Source: an uncultured Eubacterium sp. (GTDB lineage Bacteria; Bacillota; Clostridia; Lachnospirales; Lachnospiraceae). Taken from it: 30,387 bases of DNA. The notes under the pieces are model-generated. The model was given only the letters and a program-made list of their open reading frames with translations, had not been told where the DNA came from and searched no databases. Below, piece after piece: positions 15,956 to 23,530 of this stretch (the first letter of the stretch is position 1; each line of letters begins with the position of its first letter). The stretch is from NCBI GenBank assembly GCA_910586225.1, contig CAJUIL010000039.1, positions 1 to 30,387 of the forward strand, read 5' to 3'. The position numbers and the translations under genes were made by a program.

Positions 15956-15967
15956 CGCTGGCCAGCG
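15956..15967. promoter_or_regulatory. Perfect 12-bp palindrome in the mtlA leader
   Basis: CGCTGGCCAGCG lies about 16-27 bases downstream of the -10 box, around or after the expected transcription start. Such a position fits a roadblock repressor site or a leader hairpin. No regulator can be assigned. Confidence 0.35.
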
Positions 15968-15997
15968 AAAGCAAAGAAAACTGAACGAGGTGTGACT

Positions 15998-17434
15998 ATG
16001 AAGGAGAGAGTACAAACATTTGGAAGATTTCTAAGCGGCATGGTAATGCCGAACATCGGCGCCTTTATCGCATGGGGACTGATCGCGGCGCTGTTTATTG
16101 AAAAGGGGTGGATACCAAACGCTGCTTTTGCGCAGCTGGTAAACCCGATGTCCCATGTAATGCTGCCGCTGCTGATCGCCTATACTGGCGGTAAGGTCGT
16201 TGCAGGCGACCGGGGCGCGTTAACCGGAGCGATCGCGGCGATGGGCGTGATCGTTGCTTCGGAAAACCCGATGTTTTTAGGCGCGATGGTTGTTGGCCCG
16301 GTGTCTGCGCTTGTGATCAAAAAGTTTGACAAGATGATGGACGGACATATTCCGGCTGGATTTGAAATGCTGATCAACAACTTTTCCATCGGCATTATCG
16401 GCGGCATTCTTGCGCTGCTTTCGATGGTCGGGATCACGCCGCTTGTAAACGGCCTGACGTCTGCAATGAGCGCGGGTGTTGGATTTTTGGTAGAGCATAG
16501 CCTGCTGCCGCTTGTCAGCATTTTAATCGAGCCTGCCAAGGTACTGTTTTTAAATAACGCGATCAACCAAGGTATTTTTTCACCGCTTGGCATCCAGCAG
16601 GTACAGGAGGCCGGAAAATCAATCTTTTTCCTGCTGGAAGCAAATCCTGGCCCTGGTCTGGGGATTTTGCTGGCGTATTGTATCGCAGGAAAAGGAAGCG
16701 CGAAAAGCTCTGCGCCAGGCGCGGTAATCATCCACTTTTTAGGCGGGATCCACGAAATTTATTTTCCGTACATACTGATGAATCCGTTTTTGCTGTTATC
16801 CGCAATCGCGGGCGGCATGACAGGTGTTTTGTGCTTTAGCCTGTTTGACGTGGGCCTTGTATCTACCGCGTCTCCGGGAAGCATTATCGCGATTACGATG
16901 ATGGCAGAGCGCCATTGTTATCTGGGATTGTTTGCGGGTGTGCTGCTGTCTGCGGCTGTATCGTTTTTGATCTCCGTCCCGCTTTTGAAATTTATGGGCA
17001 AGGATACTTCATTGGAAGAAGCGCAGGCGAAAAAAGACGCGATGAAACGCCAGTCAAAGGGATTGTCAGATGCACAGCAGCCGGGCGCGGCAGCGCAGCG
17101 GACAGGTACGGCAGCAGCCGGACAGACAGGCGCGGCTACTGGCGGAAGGATCAGCAAGATTGCGTTTGCCTGTGATGCTGGTATGGGATCAAGCGCAATG
17201 GGCGCAACGGTATTGAAAAAGAAGATCACAGCTGCGGGGCTGTCGGGCATAGAGGTGATCCATACGCCGGTTTCTTCGATCCCGCAGGATGTACAGATCG
17301 TAGTTACGCATCAGGAGCTTGGAGAGCGCGCGGCGCACAGCAATCCAAATGCGGAGCTTGTTTTGATCACAAATTTCCTGGCGGCGCCGGAATATGAGAC
17401 GCTTGTCGCAGACTTAAAGAAGCGAAATGCGTAG
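15998..17434 (+). CDS. mtlA: PTS mannitol transporter, EIICB component
   Basis: MtlA transports mannitol across the membrane and phosphorylates it to mannitol-1-phosphate. The 478-residue protein has the membrane EIIC domain (about 10-335) with the conserved GGIHEIYFP (E253) and TM-rich blocks. An Ala/Gln/Gly-rich linker (about 350-383) follows, then an EIIB domain with the phosphorylated cysteine in ACDAGMGSS (C392). The EIIA domain found in the E. coli fusion is absent; it is supplied by the separate mtlF. The start at 15998 follows GAGGTG; an upstream in-frame reading from 15887 would run through the terminator and promoter and is rejected. First gene of the mannitol locus. Confidence 0.93.
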   Translation: MKERVQTFGRFLSGMVMPNIGAFIAWGLIAALFIEKGWIPNAAFAQLVNPMSHVMLPLLIAYTGGKVVAGDRGALTGAIAAMGVIVASENPMFLGAMVVGPVSALVIKKFDKMMDGHIPAGFEMLINNFSIGIIGGILALLSMVGITPLVNGLTSAMSAGVGFLVEHSLLPLVSILIEPAKVLFLNNAINQGIFSPLGIQQVQEAGKSIFFLLEANPGPGLGILLAYCIAGKGSAKSSAPGAVIIHFLGGIHEIYFPYILMNPFLLLSAIAGGMTGVLCFSLFDVGLVSTASPGSIIAITMMAERHCYLGLFAGVLLSAAVSFLISVPLLKFMGKDTSLEEAQAKKDAMKRQSKGLSDAQQPGAAAQRTGTAAAGQTGAATGGRISKIAFACDAGMGSSAMGATVLKKKITAAGLSGIEVIHTPVSSIPQDVQIVVTHQELGERAAHSNPNAELVLITNFLAAPEYETLVADLKKRNA

Positions 17435-17491
17435 CAGCAGTCCCGCAGGAGCAATACGGCAACAGGGAAGAAAGAAAGGAAGCCTTCGTTT

Positions 17492-19591
17492 ATGGAAATG
17501 ACACCAAGGATGAAACAGATTTTACAACGCTTGCTGCAGGAGTCCGCTGCTGTTTCCGTAAAATATCTGGCAGAGCAGATCGGTGTCAGCAGGCGGACGG
17601 TGCAAAGGGAACTGGAATCCGTCAGCGCATCGCTAAAGGATTATGATCTGGCGTTCGTTTCAAAGACCGGGGTCGGTATCTGGCTGGAAGGCAGCAGGAA
17701 AGAAAAGGAACGGCTGCTTGCTGCGCTAAGCGCGGGTGATGATTATGATGTCAGCAACCGCGAGGAGCGCAGAAAGCGGCTGGTGCTGGAGATTTTAAAG
17801 GAAAAGGGCCTGCGCAAGCTGTTTTATTACAGCAGTAAATTTGAGGTCAGCGAGGCGACTGTGAGCGCGGATCTGGAAGCAGTCGAGGGATGGCTTGCGC
17901 GTTACGGGCTTTTTGTCATCCGCAAGCCGGGCAGCGGCATATCGATCGAAGGCAGCGAGGAAAGCTACCGCAGGGCAATACGTGCGTTTATTGATGAGAA
18001 TCTGGATACGGATATCATGCGGGAGGTATACGGGGAGGACGGCTATGACCTGTCCTCGTACCGGGTACTGAAAAAGGGCAATATCGGGCAGATCCTAAAC
18101 AACGATATAGTAAAGCGCGTCATGGTTTGCCTGACAAACTTGGATCATGACCGGGTACTCACACTGACCGAAAATTCATATGTGGGGCTGGTCATCCATA
18201 TTTCCATCGCTATCAACCGCATCCGCAAAAATGAAGTGATGGAGTATGATGTAAACTGGAAGCAGGACATTACCAGGGATGAGGATTATGAACTGGCGGA
18301 AAAGATCGTGCAAAAGCTGGAGCAGGAATTTGCGATCGACATTCCAAAGGTGGAGGTATCATATATCTGCCTGCACCTTAAGGGGGCCAAGCATGAAAAG
18401 ATCCAGTGGAGCGAGGACGCGCAGATGCAGCTGGAGAACAAAAAACTGCAGCAGCTTGTAAACGAAATGATAGATGCTTATGACAAAAAGCAGGCGTATT
18501 TGTTAAAGCAGGACGACGGATTTATACAGGGGCTTTTGGCGCATCTGCAGCCTACGCTGATCCGGCTCGTCTACGGGATGTCGATCCAAAATCCGGTATT
18601 GGAGGACATCAAGGTCACATATCCAGAAATGTACCGGCGCTGTGAGGACGTTGCGGCGGTGCTGGAGGGATATACCGGAAAGAAGGTGCCGGAGCAGGAG
18701 ATCGGGTTTTTAACGGTGCATTTTGGGGCGGCGATGGTACGGCTGGAGGGCAGGAAGGAAAAAATACGCAAGGTGCAGGTAGGCGTGATCTGCTCAAGCG
18801 GGATCGGGATCTCCCGGCTGATGGCCTCCAAGCTGGAGAAGGTATTTCATGGCAGGATGCAGCTGACTGCGTACGGCAAGTATGAGGTGACGCCTTATGT
18901 GATGAGCAGGACGGATTTTTTTATCTCCAGTATCCCGATCGAGCAGCCGGATATTCCGGTCGTGTTTGTCAACCCGCTGCTGAACGAGGAGGATATAGAC
19001 AATATCCGGCATATGATAACCAAGTACGAGCGCATGCCGAAAAAGCAAAAGGAAGCGGATGAGTTTTCTATGCAGCTGGAGGAGATCAACTTGGTTGCGT
19101 CGCAGATCAATACGGTCATCAAATACATGGATCTGTTCCGGGTAGACAACCGTATCAGCTTTGGAGAGCTGCTGATCGCCATCGGGGAAAAAATGTCGCC
19201 GTATTCGGATTGCCAGGAGATGATCCGTGAGGATCTGCTGCGCAGGGAGCAGATTGCCAGCCAGGTGTTTGCAGAGTTTGGCTTTGCATTGTTCCATGCC
19301 CGTACAAAAGGGGTGATGCGTCCGGCGTTTTCTATTTGTATGACAAAGGATCTGGCTCCGTTTGCGAATCCGTATTTTAAGGGCATTGGTATCGTCTTTG
19401 TCATGCTGGCTCCGGTAGACGCCAATGCGAAGCTGAACGGGGATATTATGGGATATATCAGCAGTATGCTGATCGAAGAATACGAATTTTTGGAACTGGT
19501 AGGCAAAGGAGATAAGGAGGAGATACGTACCGCCTTATCCAGAAGCCTGAAAAAATATTTTCATAAATATATTGGGAGCTTTACAGGATGA
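17492..19591 (+). CDS. mtlR: PRD-containing transcriptional activator of the mannitol genes
   Basis: MtlR proteins are DNA-binding activators whose activity is tuned by PTS phosphorylation. The 699 residues show an HTH (VKYLAEQIGVSRRTVQREL, about 23-41), a second winged-helix region (about 95-155), PRD1 with H236 and H295, PRD2 with H351 and H410, an EIIB-Gat-like domain with C434 (VICSSGIGISR), and a C-terminal EIIA domain with H602 (LFHARTKGV). Order and residue numbers match MtlR rather than a BglG RNA antiterminator. Start is preceded by AAAGGAAG. It lies 57 bases after mtlA and before a separate promoter for mtlF. Its likely targets are the two 23-bp sites at 15871 and 19613. Confidence 0.9.
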   Translation: MEMTPRMKQILQRLLQESAAVSVKYLAEQIGVSRRTVQRELESVSASLKDYDLAFVSKTGVGIWLEGSRKEKERLLAALSAGDDYDVSNREERRKRLVLEILKEKGLRKLFYYSSKFEVSEATVSADLEAVEGWLARYGLFVIRKPGSGISIEGSEESYRRAIRAFIDENLDTDIMREVYGEDGYDLSSYRVLKKGNIGQILNNDIVKRVMVCLTNLDHDRVLTLTENSYVGLVIHISIAINRIRKNEVMEYDVNWKQDITRDEDYELAEKIVQKLEQEFAIDIPKVEVSYICLHLKGAKHEKIQWSEDAQMQLENKKLQQLVNEMIDAYDKKQAYLLKQDDGFIQGLLAHLQPTLIRLVYGMSIQNPVLEDIKVTYPEMYRRCEDVAAVLEGYTGKKVPEQEIGFLTVHFGAAMVRLEGRKEKIRKVQVGVICSSGIGISRLMASKLEKVFHGRMQLTAYGKYEVTPYVMSRTDFFISSIPIEQPDIPVVFVNPLLNEEDIDNIRHMITKYERMPKKQKEADEFSMQLEEINLVASQINTVIKYMDLFRVDNRISFGELLIAIGEKMSPYSDCQEMIREDLLRREQIASQVFAEFGFALFHARTKGVMRPAFSICMTKDLAPFANPYFKGIGIVFVMLAPVDANAKLNGDIMGYISSMLIEEYEFLELVGKGDKEEIRTALSRSLKKYFHKYIGSFTG

Positions 19592-19612
19592 TGGTAACAG
19601 CGCTCTTTAAAG

Positions 19613-19635
19613 CTGGCGCTATTTGATTATGACAA
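19613..19635. promoter_or_regulatory. Candidate MtlR operator upstream of the mtlF promoter
   Basis: CTGGCG-N11-TGACAA, 23 bp, matches the site at 15871-15893 at 14 of 23 positions and lies exactly 17 bases before the -35 box, as the first site does. Confidence 0.5.
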
Positions 19636-19652
19636 ATCCCTTTTTCTTTGTT

Positions 19653-19681
19653 TTGAAAAGTGGACCGGATGTGCCTATAAT
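19653..19681 (+). promoter_or_regulatory. Sigma-A promoter of the mtlF-pfkB-dehydrogenase operon
   Basis: TTGAAA (19653-19658), a 17-base spacer and TATAAT (19676-19681) give a near-perfect consensus promoter 47 bases before mtlF. Confidence 0.85.
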
Positions 19682-19728
19682 GAAAACAGAAAGCAAAATG
19701 CAGAGCGCAGAAAGCAGGAGGAAAAGCC

Positions 19729-20187
19729 ATGTTTTTTAAAAAGAAAAAAGAAGAAGAAAAAAAGGAATTATTGTACCGGGAAAATATCCGGGTAGGCTGT
19801 GAGCCGGCAGCAAAAGAGCAGGTTATCCGTACAGTCGGGCAAATGCTTGTGGACAGCGGTTATGTAGACCAGCCATACGTAGATGCGATGGTAGAACGGG
19901 AAAAGACGTTTTCGACCTTTATGGGAAGCGGGCTGGCGCTTCCGCACGGAGTGGAAGAGGCGAAAAAAGAGGTGAAGGCGTCCGGCATTGCGGTCATGAC
20001 CTTTCCAACGGCGATCGACTGGGACGGCAACGAGGTAAATGTGGTGATCGGCATTGCAGGTGTCGGTGAGGAGCATTTGGACATTCTTGCTATTATCGCG
20101 GATAAGATGCTGGATGAGACTGCAGCGCAGCGGCTTGCAACGGGAGATGTGGATACTGTATACCAGATTTTGACAGGAAAGGAGTAA
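19729..20187 (+). CDS. mtlF: PTS mannitol-specific EIIA
   Basis: This protein passes phosphate from HPr to the EIIB domain of MtlA. Residues about 14-152 form an EIIA domain of the fructose/mannitol type with the active histidine in SGLALPHGVEEAKK (H73) and the supporting pattern around DWDGNEVNVVIGIAGVGEEH. The N-terminus carries an extra MFFKKKKEEEKKE before the usual LLxxENI start. The ribosome site AGGAGG is placed for this ATG, so the extension looks real. It is followed after six bases by the PfkB gene, whose ribosome site AAAGGAG is inside the mtlF end. Confidence 0.93.
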   Translation: MFFKKKKEEEKKELLYRENIRVGCEPAAKEQVIRTVGQMLVDSGYVDQPYVDAMVEREKTFSTFMGSGLALPHGVEEAKKEVKASGIAVMTFPTAIDWDGNEVNVVIGIAGVGEEHLDILAIIADKMLDETAAQRLATGDVDTVYQILTGKE

Positions 20188-20193
20188 CCGGGC

Positions 20194-21126
20194 ATGATAG
20201 TAACAGTTACAATGAATCCGGCGATTGATAAGACGGTGGATATCGAGGCGCTGGAGCGGGGCGGATTAAACCGCATCCAAAAAGTAGAATACGACGCGGG
20301 CGGTAAAGGGATCAACGTATCCAAGACGATCCGCGAACTGGGCGGAAAAAGCATTGCAGCAGGCTTTTTAGGCGGAAACGCAGGCCGTACGATCGAAGCC
20401 GTATTGCAGGAAAAGGGCATTCCGGGCGATTTTATCTGGGTAGACGGCGAGACACGGACGAATACCAAGGTATTTGAAAAGACTGGAGAAGTGACCGAGC
20501 TGAACGAGCCTGGCCCGCATATCTCAAAAGAACAGATGGAACAGCTGATACAAAAGCTGGAAGGCTATGCAGATGATCAGACCTTGTTTATTCTGGCAGG
20601 AAGTATTCCAAACGGCGTAGACAAAGGAATTTATGCGGAAATCATCCGGCGTGTACATACACATGGCGCAAAGGTATTGCTGGACGCGGACGGCGAGCTG
20701 TTTCGCAATGCACTGGACGCCGGCCCAGATATGATAAAGCCAAACCGTGTGGAGCTGGAGGAATATGCTGGATACGATTACCGGGCCTCAGTCGAAGAGC
20801 TGCTGCAGACAGCCAGGGAATTTCGGGGCAAGGGCATTGGAACGGTCGCAGTCTCCATGGGAAAAAGCGGCGCAATGTTTGTACGGGATGGCTATGAGGT
20901 GAAATGTCCGGCGCTCAGCGTCAAGGCGCATTCCACCGTTGGCGCTGGAGACGCTATGGTAGCGGCGCTCGCGTATGCGTGGGACGAAGGGCTGGACAAT
21001 GAACAGACTGTGCGGATGTGTATCGCGACATCAGCGGGCGCGGTTACAACGATCGGCACAAAGCCGCCGTCCAGAGAGCTTGTGGACGACTTGGTGAAGC
21101 AGGTTGTGATAGAAACACTTGGATAA
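20194..21126 (+). CDS. 1-phosphofructokinase-like PfkB-family kinase
   Basis: PfkB-family hexose-phosphate kinases of this subgroup (FruK/LacC) phosphorylate fructose-1-P or tagatose-6-P to the bisphosphate. The 310 residues start MIVTVTMNPAIDKTVDIEAL and contain DAGGKGINVSKTIRELGG (34-51), ILAGSIPNG, the PNRVELEEY region and the catalytic STVGAGDAMVAAL with D253. The gene is tied to mtlF (six bases apart, RBS inside mtlF), which is unusual because classical mannitol catabolism needs only MtlD before glycolysis. With the SorE-like dehydrogenase next door, fructose-1-P is the more likely substrate here. LacC-type tagatose-6-P kinase is the alternative. Confidence 0.85.
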   Translation: MIVTVTMNPAIDKTVDIEALERGGLNRIQKVEYDAGGKGINVSKTIRELGGKSIAAGFLGGNAGRTIEAVLQEKGIPGDFIWVDGETRTNTKVFEKTGEVTELNEPGPHISKEQMEQLIQKLEGYADDQTLFILAGSIPNGVDKGIYAEIIRRVHTHGAKVLLDADGELFRNALDAGPDMIKPNRVELEEYAGYDYRASVEELLQTAREFRGKGIGTVAVSMGKSGAMFVRDGYEVKCPALSVKAHSTVGAGDAMVAALAYAWDEGLDNEQTVRMCIATSAGAVTTIGTKPPSRELVDDLVKQVVIETLG

Positions 21127-21175
21127 AAAGCGCTTGGATAAAAAACAGTTGGGTAAAAAAACACTTGGATAAAAA
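21115..21175 (+). repeat. Four 15-bp tandem copies of the pfkB 3' end including its stop codon
   Basis: The unit ACACTTGGATAAAAA starts inside the last codons of the kinase gene (T-L-G-stop-K) and repeats at 21130, 21145 and, after one extra A, 21161, with one to three changes each. The first three copies keep the reading frame and each carries TAA. Looks like slippage duplication. Confidence 0.85.
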
Positions 21176-21225
21176 ATAATATAGGAGCAGAAATCAGAAC
21201 TAGATCAGGAAAAGGAGAATGCGGT

Positions 21226-22491
21226 ATGAAAACAAAAGCAGTCAGAATGTATGGAACAAGGGATTTAAGACTGGAGGAATTTGAGCTTCCGCCAATCAAG
21301 GACGATGAGATTTTAGTAAAAGTAATGAGCGACAGTATTTGTATGTCTACTTACAAGCTGGTAGAGCAGGGCAAAAAGCATAAGCGTGCGCCGCAGAATA
21401 TCGATACGAATCCAATCATAATCGGACATGAGTTTGCCGGAGTTATCGTTGAAGTCGGCGAAAAATGGAAGGATCAGTTTCATCCGGGCATGAAATTTGC
21501 GCAGCAGCCAGCGCTCAATTATAAAGGCAGCCTTGCATCTCCGGGTTATTCTTATGAATTTTTTGGCGGCGCCTGCACATATTGCGTGATCCCGCATGAG
21601 GTTATGGAGCTGGGATGCCTGATGCCGTACGAGGGCGAGAGCTTTTTCGAAGCTTCGCTCGGCGAGCCGATGAGCTGTATTATCGGCGGCTACCATGGCA
21701 ATTATCATACAAATAAGCGCAATCATGACCTGGCAGTCGGCACGAAGGAAGGCGGCGACATTATTATCCTGGGCGGCTGTGGGCCGATGGGGCTGGGTGC
21801 GGTCAGCTACGGGATCCAGATTGAAAACAAGCCGAAGCGCATTGTAGTGACCGACATCGATGATGCGAAGCTGGCGCGTGCCAGAGAGGTAATACCGGAG
21901 TCCTATGCGCAAAAGAACGGTGTGGAGCTGCTTTACGTAAATACTGCAAAAATGGCGGATCCGGTAAAAGAGCTGGTAGATCTTACCGGAGGAAAAGGAT
22001 ATGACGACGTATTTGTCTATATTCCAAACCGCGCGGTAGCAGAGCTGGGCGATAAAATCCTTGCGTTTGACGGCTGCATGAACTTCTTTGCAGGCCCGAC
22101 AGACAACCAGTTCAAAGCAGAGATTAATCTTTACGATGTGCATTACACAAGCCAGCATATCGTAGGTACGACGGGCGGCAATAACGATGACCTGATCGAA
22201 GCGAATGATCTTGCTGCAAAAGGAAAGATCGAGCCGGCCGTTATGGTTACGCACGTTGGCGGCATTGACAGTATCGCCGATGCAACGTTAAATCTGCCGA
22301 GCATTCCAGGCGGCAAGAAGCTTACCTATACACAGTTTGATATGCCGCTGACCGCGATCGAGGATTTTGCGGAAAAAGGAAAAACAGACCCGCTGTTCCA
22401 AAAGCTGGATGAAGCGTGCAAAAACAACCGCGGACTTTGGAGCGCACAGGCGGAGCGGATCTTATTTGAACATTTTGGCGTAGAAGCTTAA
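21226..22491 (+). CDS. SorE-like zinc-binding polyol/ketose-phosphate dehydrogenase
   Basis: This medium-chain dehydrogenase (421 residues) resembles L-sorbose-1-phosphate reductase (SorE) proteins, in length and in motifs such as SDSICMSTYK, GHEFAGVIVEVG, PALNYKGSLASPGYSYEFFGG and GEPMSCIIGG. Catalytic zinc ligands are likely C39, H68, E69 and E147; the four-Cys structural zinc loop is absent. The Rossmann motif is GGCGPMGLG (183-191). It stands where mtlD would be expected. SorE enzymes act on the carbon next to the phosphorylated carbon, so on mannitol-1-P this type would give fructose-1-P, the substrate of the preceding kinase. RBS AAGGAG is well placed. A terminator follows. Confidence 0.8.
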   Translation: MKTKAVRMYGTRDLRLEEFELPPIKDDEILVKVMSDSICMSTYKLVEQGKKHKRAPQNIDTNPIIIGHEFAGVIVEVGEKWKDQFHPGMKFAQQPALNYKGSLASPGYSYEFFGGACTYCVIPHEVMELGCLMPYEGESFFEASLGEPMSCIIGGYHGNYHTNKRNHDLAVGTKEGGDIIILGGCGPMGLGAVSYGIQIENKPKRIVVTDIDDAKLARAREVIPESYAQKNGVELLYVNTAKMADPVKELVDLTGGKGYDDVFVYIPNRAVAELGDKILAFDGCMNFFAGPTDNQFKAEINLYDVHYTSQHIVGTTGGNNDDLIEANDLAAKGKIEPAVMVTHVGGIDSIADATLNLPSIPGGKKLTYTQFDMPLTAIEDFAEKGKTDPLFQKLDEACKNNRGLWSAQAERILFEHFGVEA

Positions 22492-22542
22492 CAACAGGCG
22501 GCCAGGGGAATAAAATAATTTAGGAGCATTTGCACAAAATAT

Positions 22543-22584
22543 GCACAAGGTATCTTTGAAAACAGGATGCCTTGTGCTTTTTTT
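22543..22584 (+). terminator. Terminator after the mannitol operon
   Basis: GCACAAGGTATC (22543-22554) pairs with GATGCCTTGTGC (22566-22577) with one wobble; seven T follow. Confidence 0.9.
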
Positions 22585-22626
22585 GCGTGCAGCGGAATTG
22601 TTTTCGGATTTCGTTTGTGCAAATTA

Positions 22627-22646
22627 ACAGCTTTTGCAAATGCTGT
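22627..22646. promoter_or_regulatory. 20-bp near-perfect palindrome upstream of the second PTS operon
   Basis: ACAGCTTTTGCAAATGCTGT matches its own reverse complement at 18 of 20 positions. It ends about 16 bases before the -35 position, the same geometry as the mtl sites, so it is a good candidate site for the PRD activator encoded at 27867-29894. Confidence 0.55.
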
Positions 22647-22683
22647 ATGCAAACAGTTGGACTTCTTTTACAAAACAGACCTT

Positions 22684-22691
22684 GGTATAAT
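22684..22691 (+). promoter_or_regulatory. Extended -10 promoter of the ascorbate-type PTS operon
   Basis: The run TTGGTATAAT holds consensus TATAAT (22686-22691) with an upstream TG. No good -35 hexamer is present 16-18 bases upstream, as expected for an activator-dependent promoter. Confidence 0.6.
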
Positions 22692-22727
22692 TTTCACAGA
22701 AAGGTTACAGAAAGGAGGAGGGCCAGG

Positions 22728-23183
22728 ATGATAGCGGATATGCTGAAAATGGAAAATATTCGTATTATGGAGGAAGCGGCGGACTGGAAGGACGCGATCC
22801 ATATGAGTCTGGAACCGCTTTTGGCAGGCGGCTACATTACAGAAAACTACGAAAAAGCCATACTGGAATGCATGAAAGAGTACGGACCTTATTTTGTATT
22901 GGCCGAAGATTTTGCACTGATACACGCAAGGCCAGAAGATGGCGTGCTGGAAAAGCAGCTGGCGATCACGCTGCTTCGCAAGCCGGTTATTTTTGAAGGG
23001 AGCGACTTTCCGGTCAGAGTGTTGATCGCACTGGGGGCGAGCGATCCAAATTCTCATCTGGATGCGATGAAGGTGCTTTCATCGATCTTCATGGATGAGA
23101 ATAAAGTGCTGGAGCTGGTAGGATCCACAGAGCCGCAGCAGATATACGGGCTTTTGGTTTCAGCAGAGGAAAATTTACAGTAA
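22728..23183 (+). CDS. PTS EIIA component, ascorbate (UlaC/SgaA) type
   Basis: This 151-residue cytoplasmic phosphocarrier belongs to the fructose-mannitol EIIA superfamily. The active histidine is H66 in FALIHARPEDGV, the typical UlaC-type motif, and the C-terminal half has RVLIALGASDPNSHLDAMKVLSSIF. The start is the ATG at 22728 after AAAGGAGG; a longer reading from 22572 runs back into the terminator and is rejected. It opens the operon EIIA-EIIB-EIIC-TPR-aldolase. The EIIA domain of the regulator at 27867-29894 has the matching motif ILAHAKPEDGV, linking the two. Confidence 0.88.
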   Translation: MIADMLKMENIRIMEEAADWKDAIHMSLEPLLAGGYITENYEKAILECMKEYGPYFVLAEDFALIHARPEDGVLEKQLAITLLRKPVIFEGSDFPVRVLIALGASDPNSHLDAMKVLSSIFMDENKVLELVGSTEPQQIYGLLVSAEENLQ

Positions 23184-23210
23184 AAATGATAGAAAAAGGA
23201 GGAAAAGAAT

Positions 23211-23501
23211 ATGGTAAAAATTTTAGCAGTATGCGGCAACGGCTTAGGAAGCAGCTTTGCGTGCCAGATGACGACAGAAGCGGTAATGAAGGAGATGGGT
23301 GTCGAGGTCAAAATGGACCACATCGACCTGAGCAGCGTAGCCGGACAGAAGGCGGATATTATTATTTCAGGAAAGAATTTTGAGACACAGTTTGCACATC
23401 TTACCTTAAGCTGTCCGGTCGTGTTTTTAGAGCGTCTGGTAGATAAAAATGAGATCCGGGAAAAGCTTACACCAGTGTTAAAGGAGATAGGAGCGATTTA
23501 G
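23211..23501 (+). CDS. PTS EIIB component, ascorbate (UlaB/SgaB) type
   Basis: This 96-residue protein begins MVKILAVCGNGLGSSFACQM, with the phosphorylated cysteine C8 in the P-loop-like CGNGLGSS typical of lactose/ascorbate-type EIIB. It passes phosphate from the EIIA above to the sugar carried by the EIIC below. AGGAGG precedes the start. It sits 27 bases after EIIA and 29 bases before EIIC. Confidence 0.9.
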   Translation: MVKILAVCGNGLGSSFACQMTTEAVMKEMGVEVKMDHIDLSSVAGQKADIIISGKNFETQFAHLTLSCPVVFLERLVDKNEIREKLTPVLKEIGAI

Positions 23502-23530
23502 TTACTTAGTTAGAAAAAAGGAGAAAAGTT

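Noticed and set aside
15887..15997. Longer N-terminus of MtlA starting at 15887
   Set aside because: It would be translated through the terminator stem and the -35/-10 boxes; GAGGTG precedes the ATG at 15998 and the family start matches there.
19599..19620. Terminator after mtlR
   Set aside because: AGCGC/GCGCT gives only a 5-bp stem and no T-run follows; it overlaps the operator-like site instead.
21313..22254. A 313-codon minus-strand open frame
   Set aside because: It is antisense to the zinc dehydrogenase and has no family motif.
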